A stretch of 64,000 nucleotides of DNA from Paenibacillus sp. FSL R7-0273 (GTDB taxonomy: Bacteria > Bacillota > Bacilli > Paenibacillales > Paenibacillaceae). This document shows positions 35,166 to 44,387 of the stretch, piece by piece; positions within the stretch are counted from its first letter, which is position 1; each line of letters begins with the position of its first letter. The translations under genes and the position numbers were made by a program. The DNA lies in contig NZ_CP009283.1 of assembly GCF_000758625.1 (NCBI RefSeq), positions 5,343,501-5,407,500 on the forward strand, in the 5' to 3' direction. Under the pieces are notes generated by a model. It did no database searches. It was given only the letters and a program-made list of their open reading frames with translations, and was not told the origin of the DNA.

Positions 35166-36140
35166 ATGGCAACCATACACGATGTAGCAAAGAGAGCGGG
35201 AGTGTCTGTCACTACCGTCTCCCGGGTACTGAACAACCGGGGATACATCAGTCAGAAAACCCGGCAGATTGTTTATGATACGATGGAGGAGCTTAACTAC
35301 CAGCCCAATGATCTTGCCCGCTCCCTGCTGAGCAAACAATCTAACGTCATCGGCTTAATCATACCCAATGTTTCTCATCCCTTTTTTGCAGAGTTCGCCT
35401 ACGCAGTAGAGCAATATGCATATGAACAAGGCTGTAAACTGCTTCTGTGCAACTCACAGCTGGATCCGGTCAAGGAGCGGGAATACCTGAAAATGATGAA
35501 AGGCAACCAGGTCAACGGGATCATCATGGGGAGCCATACATTGGATACAGAAAGCTACCTTAATCTTAATTATCCGATTGTGACCGTTGACCGCCTGATC
35601 ACAGGATTTCCGTATGTTGCATCGGATAATGAGCTGGGAGGCCGCCTGGCAGCTGAATTGCTGATCAGCAAAGGCTGCCGGAAGCTTGTCCATATTTGCG
35701 GGAACCAGTCTCTGGATATGCTATCCAATCTCAGAACTGCAGGCTTCCTGTCGGCTGCAAAAAAGGCGGGAATCGAAACGGTCATTCTTGAAACTAAGAT
35801 GAATGTTTTTGACCGTGAGGAGTACGAATATCTGATAACTACTATGTTTGCGGACCACCCTGATCTGGACGGTGTATTCGCCACCAGTGACATTATTGCC
35901 GGACATGTAATCAGTAAATGCAGACAGCTGGGCAAAACCGTTCCCGGCCAAATAAAAATTGTCGGCTACGACGATATCAGTCTTGCATCCTGGTTCTCCC
36001 CTGGGATCACTACCATTAAACAGCCTATCGAAGATATGGGACGTATGGCAGTAAATCTAATACAGCAGCAGATGAGTTCCGGGCCGATTGTTCACGAGAA
36101 TATTCTTCCGGTCGAGCTGATTGAGCGGGAAACAACTTAG
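35166..36140 (+). CDS. LacI family regulator, ScrR-like
   Basis: 324 residues: N-terminal LacI helix-turn-helix (TIHDVAKRAGVSVTTVSRVLNN) with hinge LARSLLSKQ, then a periplasmic-binding-protein-like sensor (VIGLIIPNVSHPFFAEFAY, DGVFATSDIIAGHVI, GYDDISLASWF). It is the third gene of the sucrose operon and most likely represses that operon through the tandem palindromes at 32621-32652, releasing it when sucrose or a derived sugar (for example fructose) binds. Terminator 14 bases after the stop. Confidence 0.92.
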   Translation: MATIHDVAKRAGVSVTTVSRVLNNRGYISQKTRQIVYDTMEELNYQPNDLARSLLSKQSNVIGLIIPNVSHPFFAEFAYAVEQYAYEQGCKLLLCNSQLDPVKEREYLKMMKGNQVNGIIMGSHTLDTESYLNLNYPIVTVDRLITGFPYVASDNELGGRLAAELLISKGCRKLVHICGNQSLDMLSNLRTAGFLSAAKKAGIETVILETKMNVFDREEYEYLITTMFADHPDLDGVFATSDIIAGHVISKCRQLGKTVPGQIKIVGYDDISLASWFSPGITTIKQPIEDMGRMAVNLIQQQMSSGPIVHENILPVELIERETT

Positions 36141-36153
36141 CTTTATCTGAAAG

Positions 36154-36177
36154 GTGCGCAGCCAGCGCACTTTTTTT
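36154..36177 (+). terminator. terminator of the sucrose operon
   Basis: GTGCGC-AGCCA-GCGCAC followed by TTTTTTT. Confidence 0.92.
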
Positions 36178-36192
36178 GTTTGTAAATGACAA

Positions 36193-36222
36193 ACAGCCAA
36201 GGCATCCTGAGCCCTTGGCTGT
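36193..36222 (-). terminator. terminator of the galactoside uptake operon
   Basis: On the minus strand ACAGCCAAGG pairs perfectly with CCTTGGCTGT over a 10-base loop; the T-run after it is short (TTTGTCATTT). It follows the GH4 gene ending at 36252. Confidence 0.75.
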
Positions 36223-36251
36223 CTACAAAATCTTGTTGTTATACGAAAAAG

Positions 36252-37559
36252 TTATTGATTATCAAAAGCCGGCAGCCATTCTCCGTGCGCTTCTATCAAA
36301 TCATCACACAGGGAAACGATATCATCCATTGATAACTCTGCTGCTGTATGCGGATCAAGCAGCGCAGCCTGGTATACATGCTCCTTTTTCCGGGTAACAG
36401 CCGCTTCAATCGTAAGAAGCTGGGTATTAATATTACTCCGGTTTAATGCAGCCAGCTGCTCTGGCAAGTCTCCGATATAGCCTGGGGTGATTCCGCTGCG
36501 TTCAGCGGTACAGGGTACTTCTACAACGGCTTTAATAGGCAAATTGCTGATAAGACCGCCTGTATTCAGTACGTTGCCTCCAAACTTAAATGCAACATCA
36601 GTTTCCATAGCTTCAATAATTCTGGAGCCGTATTCGTTGGAACGCTCGTGAGTCAGATTCGCGTCGGTTAAAAGATTCACCCGCATCTGTTCCCAATCCC
36701 GGATCTGCTGCTCACAGCGGCGGGGATATTCATCCAGCGGTATGTTTAATTTGTCTATCAGCTCCGGATAATTGCGCTTAATAAAATAAGGATGGTATTC
36801 AGCATTATGCTCGGAGGATTCTGTAACATAATATCCGAATTTATTCATTAGTTCAAAACGGACCATATCATCATGTACAGACAATTGCTTCTGCTGCGCC
36901 CGCCGTTTGATTTCCGGATATAAATCCTGTCCATTCCGCTTCACTTCCAGCAGCCAGGCCATATGGTTAATGCCTGCAATCTTTTCTTCCAGATTGTCAG
37001 TCTCCATGTCCAATGCCTTAAAAAGATCTCTGGTACAGGATTGGACACTGTGGCATAAACCAACGGTTTTGACATTCGTATATCTAAGCATTGCACCCGT
37101 TAACGAGGCCATCGGATTCGTATAATTTAAGAACCAGGCATCAGGGCATACTTCCTCAATATCTTTAGAAATGTCAAATAGGACAGGGATGGTCCGAAGC
37201 GCTCTGAAAATGCCGCCGATTCCCACGGTATCGGCAATCGTCTGGCGGAGACCGTATTTCTTGGGGATCTCAAAATCGATCACAGTGCTTGGTTTATATC
37301 CGCCCACTTGGATCGCATTAATGACATACTTAGCTCCCTCCAATGCTTCTCTCCTGTTTACATAGGCTTTAATTGTAATGGCCGGATTGTAACGGTCTCT
37401 TAAACGGGTCAGCATGCTCTCCGATTCTTTCAGGCGTATTTCGTCGATGTCGTATAAGGAAAATTCAAATCCGTCCAGGGCAGGAACCATCATGCAATCT
37501 CCTAGAACATTCTTCGCAAAAATGGTACTTCCCGCTCCAATAAATGTAATCTTGTTCAT
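36252..37559 (-). CDS. melA: alpha-galactosidase, GH4 (NAD- and Mn-dependent, MelA type)
   Basis: 435 residues. The N-terminus binds NAD (ITFIGAGSTIFAKN, residues 4-17). The metal-binding motif is GLCHSVQ, the CHS variant typical of alpha-galactosidases in this family, and the second metal ligand region is INHMAWLLEVKRNG. GH4 enzymes use an oxidation-elimination mechanism rather than two acids. It acts in the cytoplasm on melibiose or raffinose-type sugars. Last gene of the operon binding protein-MalF-MalG-GH4, 22 bases after the permease. Confidence 0.92.
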   Translation of the reverse strand: MNKITFIGAGSTIFAKNVLGDCMMVPALDGFEFSLYDIDEIRLKESESMLTRLRDRYNPAITIKAYVNRREALEGAKYVINAIQVGGYKPSTVIDFEIPKKYGLRQTIADTVGIGGIFRALRTIPVLFDISKDIEEVCPDAWFLNYTNPMASLTGAMLRYTNVKTVGLCHSVQSCTRDLFKALDMETDNLEEKIAGINHMAWLLEVKRNGQDLYPEIKRRAQQKQLSVHDDMVRFELMNKFGYYVTESSEHNAEYHPYFIKRNYPELIDKLNIPLDEYPRRCEQQIRDWEQMRVNLLTDANLTHERSNEYGSRIIEAMETDVAFKFGGNVLNTGGLISNLPIKAVVEVPCTAERSGITPGYIGDLPEQLAALNRSNINTQLLTIEAAVTRKKEHVYQAALLDPHTAAELSMDDIVSLCDDLIEAHGEWLPAFDNQ

Positions 37560-37581
37560 TAATGAATCCTCCTGATATTCT

Positions 37582-38469
37582 TCATTTAATTCCGGTTAAC
37601 GTGACACCTTCAATAATTTGTTTTTGGGCTACAATATAAATAAGAAGTACCGGAATAACAGAAATGGTTGTTCCGGCCATCATCAAGGCCCAATCTGCGA
37701 TGTAAAGACCCTTAAACGTATTCAGTAACAGGGGTACCGTAAATTTCTCTGGTGTGTTTAGAAAAATCAGCGCATCAAGGAAATTGTTCCATGAGCCAAG
37801 GAAAACAAAGATTCCAACAGCAGCCAGAGCCGGACGAATCAACGGCAGGATGATTTTCCAGTAGATTCTGAAGCTTCCTGCTCCATCGATGAACGCCGCC
37901 TCTTCCAGCTCTTTCGGAATACTCATAATAAACTGCCGTAATAGAAATACAGCAAAAGCATTGAATAAAGCGCCCGGAACAATCAGTGACAGGTGAGAAT
38001 CAAGCCATCCGATCTTTGACATAATCAAATACAAAGGAATCATTGTTACTTGCCGGGGGATCATCATCGTTGCCAAAAATAGAATAAATAGAAAATTGGC
38101 ACCCGGAAAACGGATCTTGGCAAAGGCATAGGCCGCCATTGAGGCTGTCAGTAAAGTAGCTGTCACTGATACGGCTGTAATATAAAAGCTATTCCAATAA
38201 GCTGCGCCAAACGGCATTGCCGTTAACGAGTCGATATAATTTGACCATTTAACCGGATTAGGAAGCCATGTCGGCGGGACTAGAAAAATTTGTGAAAGGT
38301 CTTTTAAAGAGCTGCTCACCGTCCAAAGAAACGGGAAAACCATGAGAATTGCACCAAGGGCCATAATAAGATGAAGCAATATCTGCGCCGGCTTTACACC
38401 AATCACGTTTTTTTCCTGTTTGAGCGGTATACGCTTCTTATCAGCTGTCCGTACGCTGCTATTCGCCAT
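37582..38469 (-). CDS. carbohydrate ABC permease, MalG/MsmG type
   Basis: 295 residues, six membrane helices after a basic cytoplasmic start. EAA loop EEAAFIDGAGSFRIYWKIILP; typical C-terminal ending QKQIIEGVTLTGIK. Start ATG at 38469 overlaps the upstream permease stop by 11 bases, indicating coupled translation. It forms the channel with the MalF-type partner; the neighbouring alpha-galactosidases point to raffinose-family sugars as cargo. Confidence 0.92.
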   Translation of the reverse strand: MANSSVRTADKKRIPLKQEKNVIGVKPAQILLHLIMALGAILMVFPFLWTVSSSLKDLSQIFLVPPTWLPNPVKWSNYIDSLTAMPFGAAYWNSFYITAVSVTATLLTASMAAYAFAKIRFPGANFLFILFLATMMIPRQVTMIPLYLIMSKIGWLDSHLSLIVPGALFNAFAVFLLRQFIMSIPKELEEAAFIDGAGSFRIYWKIILPLIRPALAAVGIFVFLGSWNNFLDALIFLNTPEKFTVPLLLNTFKGLYIADWALMMAGTTISVIPVLLIYIVAQKQIIEGVTLTGIK

Positions 38470-39331
38470 AATGCACCCACCTTTTTGAAACCTTAAACTG
38501 AATTAAAGTGAACACCAGGATGATAAAGAACAGAATCATGGCTGATGCAGCACTCTGGCCCATCCTAAAGTCAATAAAGCCCTGCTGATATATATGGTAT
38601 ACAATTGTATAACTGGCTTTGGCGGGTCCACCGTTGGTCATTACGAATGCCTGATCAAAGACTTGAAAGGAATTGATAATCGCCATAATCGCAATGAAAA
38701 AGGTAGTAGGAGATAGCAGCGGCAAAGTAATGCTCAAAAACTGCCTGAAGCGCGAAGCGCCGTCAATCTCAGCCGCTTCATAATAGCTTCTGGATATCCC
38801 CTGCAAGCCGGCAAGGAAAATAACCATATTATTACCAAGCCCCCACCAGATACTTAGCATAGCGATTGAAGGAATGACCCAGTTGGTATCGGTCAGCCAG
38901 TCAGGACCCTGTATTCCGAGATAGCCCAGAAATGAATTTAAAATCCCAAAGTCCCCGTTCAGAATCCACATCCAGATGACCCCGATGGATACCGAACTGG
39001 TGACTACCGGCATGAAGTAAAATACACGGTACAATCCTTTGCCGGTAATCTTGTTCAGCCCGACTGCAACAAGCAGGGACAGGGAGATGTTAAAGGGAAT
39101 AACTAATACCATATAATAAATCGTGTTTCTCATCGCGGTCCAAAAATCCGGGTTATTGAACTGGTCAACGAAATTTGCGAAACCAACAAATGTCCTCGCC
39201 CCAAAACCATCCCAGTCCATAAAGCTTAATACCAGCGCATACATTACAGGGAATAAAGAAAATACCAGGAGGCCTATTAATTGTGGTGTAATAAATAGAA
39301 ATCCCGCTAACTGCCTTCGCTGATTTTGCAT
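38459..39331 (-). CDS. carbohydrate ABC permease, MalF/MsmF type
   Basis: 290 residues, six membrane helices; EAA loop YEAAEIDGASRFRQFLSITLP. GGAGGG lies before the ATG. Second gene of the uptake operon, between the binding protein and the second permease. Confidence 0.92.
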   Translation of the reverse strand: MQNQRRQLAGFLFITPQLIGLLVFSLFPVMYALVLSFMDWDGFGARTFVGFANFVDQFNNPDFWTAMRNTIYYMVLVIPFNISLSLLVAVGLNKITGKGLYRVFYFMPVVTSSVSIGVIWMWILNGDFGILNSFLGYLGIQGPDWLTDTNWVIPSIAMLSIWWGLGNNMVIFLAGLQGISRSYYEAAEIDGASRFRQFLSITLPLLSPTTFFIAIMAIINSFQVFDQAFVMTNGGPAKASYTIVYHIYQQGFIDFRMGQSAASAMILFFIILVFTLIQFKVSKRWVHYGE

Positions 39332-39404
39332 AACTCACCCTCCATAAAAAACTAAAGCCTGATCAGGTAATGCCTGGACATCCCCCGTCTTTCCAACAGC
39401 CGTA

Positions 39405-40733
39405 TTACTTTGCCGCGCCGGATTGCAGTGTTAATTTTTCGGTTTGTTTAGTAATGTTTTCAATGGTCTTGTCCACATTTTGTTTGCCCAGGAGCAGTAA
39501 ATCATACTGTTCATTAATTCTTTCACTTAAGCCGGGTACACGGCCTTTAAATTGTCTTAAGGAACCGTTGGCATATCCCTTTTCCCTGGCGTCAATGAAA
39601 TACCGGGCATGCCCGACAGTTTTATCGTTCGTTATGATATCGTCAATTCCGGCGACCGACGGTACCGAGCTGCCGTTTCCGGATAGACGCGCCTTTTGAC
39701 CCTCTTTTGAAACATAGAATGTCAAGAACTTCATCGCTTCTTCCTGTTGCTTAGATTCTTTATTTACAGAAACAAAGGCGATAGGCACCTGCACGGGTTC
39801 CATTTTGTTGCCGGTGTTGGATGGCCAGTAGATGTAGTCAAAATCAAGGTTGTTCGCCGTGAACATTGGAGTTAACCAGCGTCCTGCCGCTATAATGCCT
39901 ACTTGATTGGACATGAACATGGCATCAAGCCCCTGCCCCTTTGGAAGGGAGCCTGCATATTTCATCTGTCCCTTCTCCGTCAAATCGCTTATGAATTGAA
40001 TGGCTTCACGTGCTCTTGGGTCCTGATCCATAACATAATTTCCTTCATCGTCATTGGTAAGGCCCCCATTGGACCAGATCCAAGTATCCATTGTCCATGT
40101 TTCCCCGATATACCCTTGCTTGCCGGCGTCCTTCAGCTGCTTCGTTACCTCGTCAAAGGCCTCCCAGTTCCAGCTGTCCTCATCAAAATATTCCTGGGGT
40201 GTCTTTATCCCCAAATCACTGAACATCTTCTTGTTGTAATACATGACTAAGGGATTGCAGTCCATGGTAATCCCATAAATGTTGTCGCCGTCTTTTGCGG
40301 CTCCCCATAGGCCTTCTGCATACTCATCCGCCTTGGCGTAGCTGCTGTCTGTTTTCATAAATCCGCTTAAATCGGCCAAAGAGTTGTTCTGCACTAATTT
40401 GATCATCGTAGAATCTGAGATATAGAAAACGTCCGGCGCATTTCCTCCCTGCAGCTGTGTCAACAGCTTTTGCTCGTATCCGTCACTTGCAACCGGTACC
40501 AATTTAATGTTTACGTTTGGATTTATTTTGCTATAAGCATCTATGCCTTTCTGATAAATTTTCAGTTCATCCGGGTTGCCCCAGGCAGACATTGTAAGAT
40601 TAACAGTTTTACCGGATGAATCCTCTCCAGATCCCGAAGATGTAGAGGTATTGCTGCTGCATCCGGAAAGAGCAATTAAGCCTGCAAGAAGGGCAGGAGC
40701 AGTCTTCAGAACTTGGCTTGATGTTATTTTCAT
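39405..40733 (-). CDS. ABC sugar-binding lipoprotein, MsmE-like
   Basis: 442 residues. Lipoprotein signal with lipobox IALSGC, lipidated Cys at 25, and a Ser/Thr-rich linker. Family-1 binding-protein fold (VNLTMSAWGNPDELKIYQKGIDAY, GNAPDVFYISDSTMIKL). Start ATG at 40733 has AGGAGGT upstream; the frame is open 41 codons further but without a site. It captures the sugar for the two permeases encoded downstream. As usual no ATPase gene is present. Confidence 0.92.
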   Translation of the reverse strand: MKITSSQVLKTAPALLAGLIALSGCSSNTSTSSGSGEDSSGKTVNLTMSAWGNPDELKIYQKGIDAYSKINPNVNIKLVPVASDGYEQKLLTQLQGGNAPDVFYISDSTMIKLVQNNSLADLSGFMKTDSSYAKADEYAEGLWGAAKDGDNIYGITMDCNPLVMYYNKKMFSDLGIKTPQEYFDEDSWNWEAFDEVTKQLKDAGKQGYIGETWTMDTWIWSNGGLTNDDEGNYVMDQDPRAREAIQFISDLTEKGQMKYAGSLPKGQGLDAMFMSNQVGIIAAGRWLTPMFTANNLDFDYIYWPSNTGNKMEPVQVPIAFVSVNKESKQQEEAMKFLTFYVSKEGQKARLSGNGSSVPSVAGIDDIITNDKTVGHARYFIDAREKGYANGSLRQFKGRVPGLSERINEQYDLLLLGKQNVDKTIENITKQTEKLTLQSGAAK

Positions 40734-40794
40734 TGGGGTACCTCCTGTTTCGTCAGTGGTTTTTAACACAGTAGCTCTTGTCAACCTACAAAAG

Positions 40795-40808
40795 TGTATC
40801 CGCTTTCT
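40795..40808. promoter_or_regulatory. possible cre site (CcpA)
   Basis: TGTATCCGCTTTCT matches the cre consensus TGWNANCGNTNWCA with two mismatches, 62-75 bases upstream of the binding-protein gene. The rest of the 322-base gap 40734-41055 holds only AT-rich sequence and the AraC terminator. Confidence 0.3.
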
Positions 40809-41007
40809 TTTACAGCTGCATTTTTCTCTTTTTTCTAAAAACACCTCATTCCACACGTTGTAGGATAAAAAATTGCTCCATTCAGGCAGTGTAACTTTCA
40901 GTCCCTCTTTTTAATTTTTCCTTTCGTAATGATAATAAAGCACAGTACTCTTGATGCTCAACGGTAAGTTAGTGCGATGATAGGGTAAAATATTGATATG
41001 AAAACGC

Positions 41008-41040
41008 AAAAATCCACTGCCATTCATGCAGTGGATTTTT
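41008..41040. terminator. bidirectional terminator after the AraC gene
   Basis: AAAAATCCACTGC pairs perfectly with GCAGTGGATTTTT over a 7-base loop. Flanking A and T runs allow termination on either strand; in practice it ends the minus-strand AraC gene 16 bases upstream. Confidence 0.9.
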
Positions 41041-41055
41041 GAAACGGATATCGTT

Positions 41056-41949
41056 CTATTGACCATTTCCGATCAAGCGCCGGATTTGATACAGGTTCCC
41101 TTCTGTACGGAATTCTCCCGGTGCCATCCCTGTATACTTCCGGAAAACTTTGCCGAAGTAATTCGCATTAGAAAAACCTGACTGCTTCGCCACCTGCTCC
41201 AGTGTAAGATTGGTCGGCTCCAGCAGCAGGGTTGCCGCTCTCTCCAGCCTCATCCGGATTAAATACCGTCCAGGGGAAAAGCCAAGGCTCCGCTCAAACT
41301 CACGCGTAAGATGAAATTTGGAGCAACCCGCGAATTCCGCCATGTCCTCCAGCCCGATGCTCTGCTGAAGATTGCTGTCAATAAACGTCTTGCACCGCTC
41401 TACAAGTGGAGGCAACGGTGCATTCCTGTCAATATTGACCAAATGGCTGGCAAGTGACATGGCGAGCGAATACGCGGCACGGGAACACTGATAAATATCG
41501 CTGTAGCTGTCTTCAATGGCCTCCCGGTAGGTACGCCATAGAAGCTGCTCTAATTCAGAGTCCGGTTCGATCCGGAAAATATAGCCGTTAATATCAATCC
41601 ACTCCTGAAGAAGATTGAGCGCCAGATGGGACAGCTCGAAATAAAGCACCTCCCATCTGGAAGAATCAGAGGGAAGACGGTAGATATGATCGCCGGGTAT
41701 GTCAGCCAAAAAGGCATCACCGCGCTCAAGGGAATATTTTCTGCCCCCTGTTTCAATTTCGCCGCGGCCCTCCAAAGTATACTGGAGCACACAATGATCT
41801 CCGGTCCGGTTCCGCCCGTCCCAGATATAATCATGAGAAGTAATCAGCTCATAGCCGGCCCCCTGCAACAGAATATATGGCATTGGTGTAATGAAATGAA
41901 AAGATACCGAGGTCTGGTTCCACTTCCTGCTGGTTACATCGTTTTCCAC
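41056..41949 (-). CDS. AraC family regulator, RafR/MsmR-like
   Basis: 297 residues: N-terminal cupin sugar-sensing domain (DHCVLQYTLEGRGEIETGGRKYSLERGDAFLADI, residues 50-90) and two C-terminal helix-turn-helix units (LEDMAEFAGCSKFHLTREFERSLG, LEQVAKQSGFSNANYFGKVFRKYTG). Starts at GTG with AAGGGG upstream. It is divergent from the GH36 alpha-galactosidase (145-base gap) and lies upstream of the uptake operon, so it most likely activates both in response to raffinose or melibiose. Confidence 0.9.
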   Translation of the reverse strand: MENDVTSRKWNQTSVSFHFITPMPYILLQGAGYELITSHDYIWDGRNRTGDHCVLQYTLEGRGEIETGGRKYSLERGDAFLADIPGDHIYRLPSDSSRWEVLYFELSHLALNLLQEWIDINGYIFRIEPDSELEQLLWRTYREAIEDSYSDIYQCSRAAYSLAMSLASHLVNIDRNAPLPPLVERCKTFIDSNLQQSIGLEDMAEFAGCSKFHLTREFERSLGFSPGRYLIRMRLERAATLLLEPTNLTLEQVAKQSGFSNANYFGKVFRKYTGMAPGEFRTEGNLYQIRRLIGNGQ

Positions 41950-42094
41950 CGCAATATTTCACCCCTTCCGGCACATGAAATTACTCTTGTTTCAAATTCT
42001 CTGCACCTTTACGCTATCCCTAAAGGAAAATATATATCATCCAGCGGTTCGCTGCTGAATAAACTATAACACTAAAAGGAGCACTATTTCACTC

Positions 42095-44287
42095 ATGGGC
42101 ATCATTTACGACGAAGAATATAAGGTATTTCATCTGCAGACCCCGGGGTCCAGCTACTGTATGCAAATTATTCGTGACGGGTATCTGGGACATTTATATT
42201 GGGGGAAAAGGATAGCTGTTTACCGGAATTCCCTGCCCTTTGACTATATTGACCGGGGCTTCTCTCCGAATCCTGACCCTGCAGACCGGAGCTTCTCCCT
42301 GGACAATCTTCCCCAGGAGTATCCGGGCTACGGAAACGGTGATTTCGGCTTCCCCGCCTATCAGGCAGGCCAGTCTAACGGGTCCGAAATCTGTGATCTC
42401 CGTTATTCGGCACACCGGATATATGCCGGCAAGCCTAAGCTCCCCGGACTTCCGTCCACTTATATTGAGCTGGATAAAGAAGCCGACACACTGGAGCTTG
42501 TCCTTGAAGATCATCTGACCGGTCTGCAGGTTACCCTGATCTATACGGTCTTTAACGAATTGGATGCTATTGCGCGTTCTGTACAATTCAATAATAAGGG
42601 CACCGGCAGTCTCAGCCTGCAGCGTGCCTTAAGCGCAAGTATTGATTTCAGGGATGACGGGTATGACATACTGACCTTCTACGGGTCACATACCAATGAA
42701 CGGAATATCGCGCGCAGGCCTCTTATGCCCGGAATCCAGAGCGCGGAAAGCCGCAGAGGAGCCAGCAGTCCGCAGCAGAATCCCTTTCTGGCCTTGCTTC
42801 GGCCAGGTGCTGATGAGGATAACGGTGAAGTCTACGCGCTTAGCCTCGTTTACAGCGGGAATTTCATTGCACAGGCTGAGGTTCAGCAATACCGGACCAC
42901 CAGGGTATCTATTGGCATCAACCCGTTCGGCTTCTCCTGGAAACTTGCTCCAGGCGGGGAATTCCAGACTCCTGAAACGGTTCTGGTCTACTCTGGCCAA
43001 GGCCTCGGCGGAATGTCCCGTGTCTTCAATAAGCTCTACCGTACAAGGCTGTGCCGGGGTAAATTCCGTGATGCTGAACGGCCGGTTCTAATCAATAACT
43101 GGGAGGCCACCTACTTCGGTTTTGACGAGGATAAGATCACAGAAATCGCCAGTGCAGGAAAGGCCCTGGGGATGGAGCTCTTTGTGCTTGATGACGGATG
43201 GTTCGGCAAACGTGACAATGATTTAAGTTCGCTTGGCGACTGGACGGTTGACAACCGCAAGCTTCCCGGAGGACTCAACAGCCTGGTGCAGCGGATAACC
43301 GGAATGGACATGCAGTTCGGACTGTGGTTCGAACCGGAGATGGTCTCACCTGACAGTGAGCTTTACCGCAATCACCCTGACTGGTGCCTTCATGTGGCAG
43401 ACCGCCCCCGTACAGTAGGCCGGAATCAGCTTGTCCTTGATTTGTCACGGCAGGATGTGTGTGATTATATTGCGGGTGCTATGGGTGACATTCTGTCTTC
43501 GGCTCCCATAACCTATGTTAAATGGGACATGAACCGCCATTTGACAGAGATTGGCTCTGCGCTGCTTCCGGCGGAGCGCCAGCGTGAAACCGGACACCGT
43601 TACATCCTCGGTCTATACAGCATACTCGAGAGACTCACTTCCTCCTTTCCAGAGGTTCTGTTCGAGAGCTGTTCCAGCGGCGGTGGACGCTATGATGCCG
43701 GCATGCTCTACTACATGCCTCAGACATGGGCAAGCGACAATACCGATGCGGTAAGCCGGCTCAAAATCCAATACGGCAACAGTATGGTTTATCCTGCAGT
43801 GTCTATGGGGGCTCATGTTTCCGGTGTGCCCAATCACCAGGTCAGCCGGTCGACTCCTCTCGGCACCAGGGCACATGTTGCCATGTCGGGTAACCTTGGG
43901 TACGAACTGGACCTTACCCAATTGTCTCCGGAAGAAAAGATACACGTCAAATCCCAGGTTGCGCTATATAAAGAAATCCGCCCGCTCATTCAATTCGGGG
44001 ATTTTTACCGGATTTTAAGCCCGTTTGAAGGGAATGAAACCGCCTGGGCTTTTGTTTCTGCCGATCAAAGCGAGGCTGTGCTTGCCTTTTTCCGGGTGCT
44101 TAGCCAGCCTGGTGAAAGAGTCCCTATTCTAAAATGCAAAGGCCTAAACCCCGCTTATGTGTATCGTCATCATGAAACATGCCAGGTGTACGGCGGAGAT
44201 GAGCTGATGTATGCCGGACTGACACTTCCTGTCCTTACAGGAGATTATGCCTCCCTCTTCTGGCGGTTTAGCAGAGTTGAAGGATAA
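42095..44287 (+). CDS. alpha-galactosidase, GH36
   Basis: 730 residues, the length of bacillar AgaA/RafA enzymes. The barrel carries nucleophile Asp478 (YVKWDMNRHL) and acid/base Asp548 (WASDNTDAVSR), together with FVLDDGWFG and SSGGGRYD. These two positions are the same as reported for Geobacillus AgaA. No signal peptide, so it works in the cytoplasm, removing galactose from raffinose, stachyose or melibiose brought in by the ABC importer. The sucrose left over feeds sucrose phosphorylase. It has its own promoter opposite the AraC gene. AAAGGAG precedes the ATG. Confidence 0.95.
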   Translation: MGIIYDEEYKVFHLQTPGSSYCMQIIRDGYLGHLYWGKRIAVYRNSLPFDYIDRGFSPNPDPADRSFSLDNLPQEYPGYGNGDFGFPAYQAGQSNGSEICDLRYSAHRIYAGKPKLPGLPSTYIELDKEADTLELVLEDHLTGLQVTLIYTVFNELDAIARSVQFNNKGTGSLSLQRALSASIDFRDDGYDILTFYGSHTNERNIARRPLMPGIQSAESRRGASSPQQNPFLALLRPGADEDNGEVYALSLVYSGNFIAQAEVQQYRTTRVSIGINPFGFSWKLAPGGEFQTPETVLVYSGQGLGGMSRVFNKLYRTRLCRGKFRDAERPVLINNWEATYFGFDEDKITEIASAGKALGMELFVLDDGWFGKRDNDLSSLGDWTVDNRKLPGGLNSLVQRITGMDMQFGLWFEPEMVSPDSELYRNHPDWCLHVADRPRTVGRNQLVLDLSRQDVCDYIAGAMGDILSSAPITYVKWDMNRHLTEIGSALLPAERQRETGHRYILGLYSILERLTSSFPEVLFESCSSGGGRYDAGMLYYMPQTWASDNTDAVSRLKIQYGNSMVYPAVSMGAHVSGVPNHQVSRSTPLGTRAHVAMSGNLGYELDLTQLSPEEKIHVKSQVALYKEIRPLIQFGDFYRILSPFEGNETAWAFVSADQSEAVLAFFRVLSQPGERVPILKCKGLNPAYVYRHHETCQVYGGDELMYAGLTLPVLTGDYASLFWRFSRVEG

Positions 44288-44335
44288 ACCGGCACTCTAA
44301 CCTTATGAGGAATACTATTTCTTTATAAATATAAA

Positions 44336-44371
44336 AAGAACGACTATACCAATACAGGCATAGTCGTTCTT
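44336..44371. terminator. terminator between convergent GH36 and GH3 genes
   Basis: AAGAACGACTAT pairs perfectly with ATAGTCGTTCTT over a 12-base loop. TTTTTAT follows on the minus strand, so it best serves the GH3 gene. Confidence 0.85.
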
Positions 44372-44387
44372 CTCAAATTAAATATAG

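Noticed and set aside
42042..42054. CAGCG-GTT-CGCTG inverted repeat upstream of GH36 as AraC site
   Set aside because: AraC-type regulators normally bind direct repeats, and the arms are only five bases.
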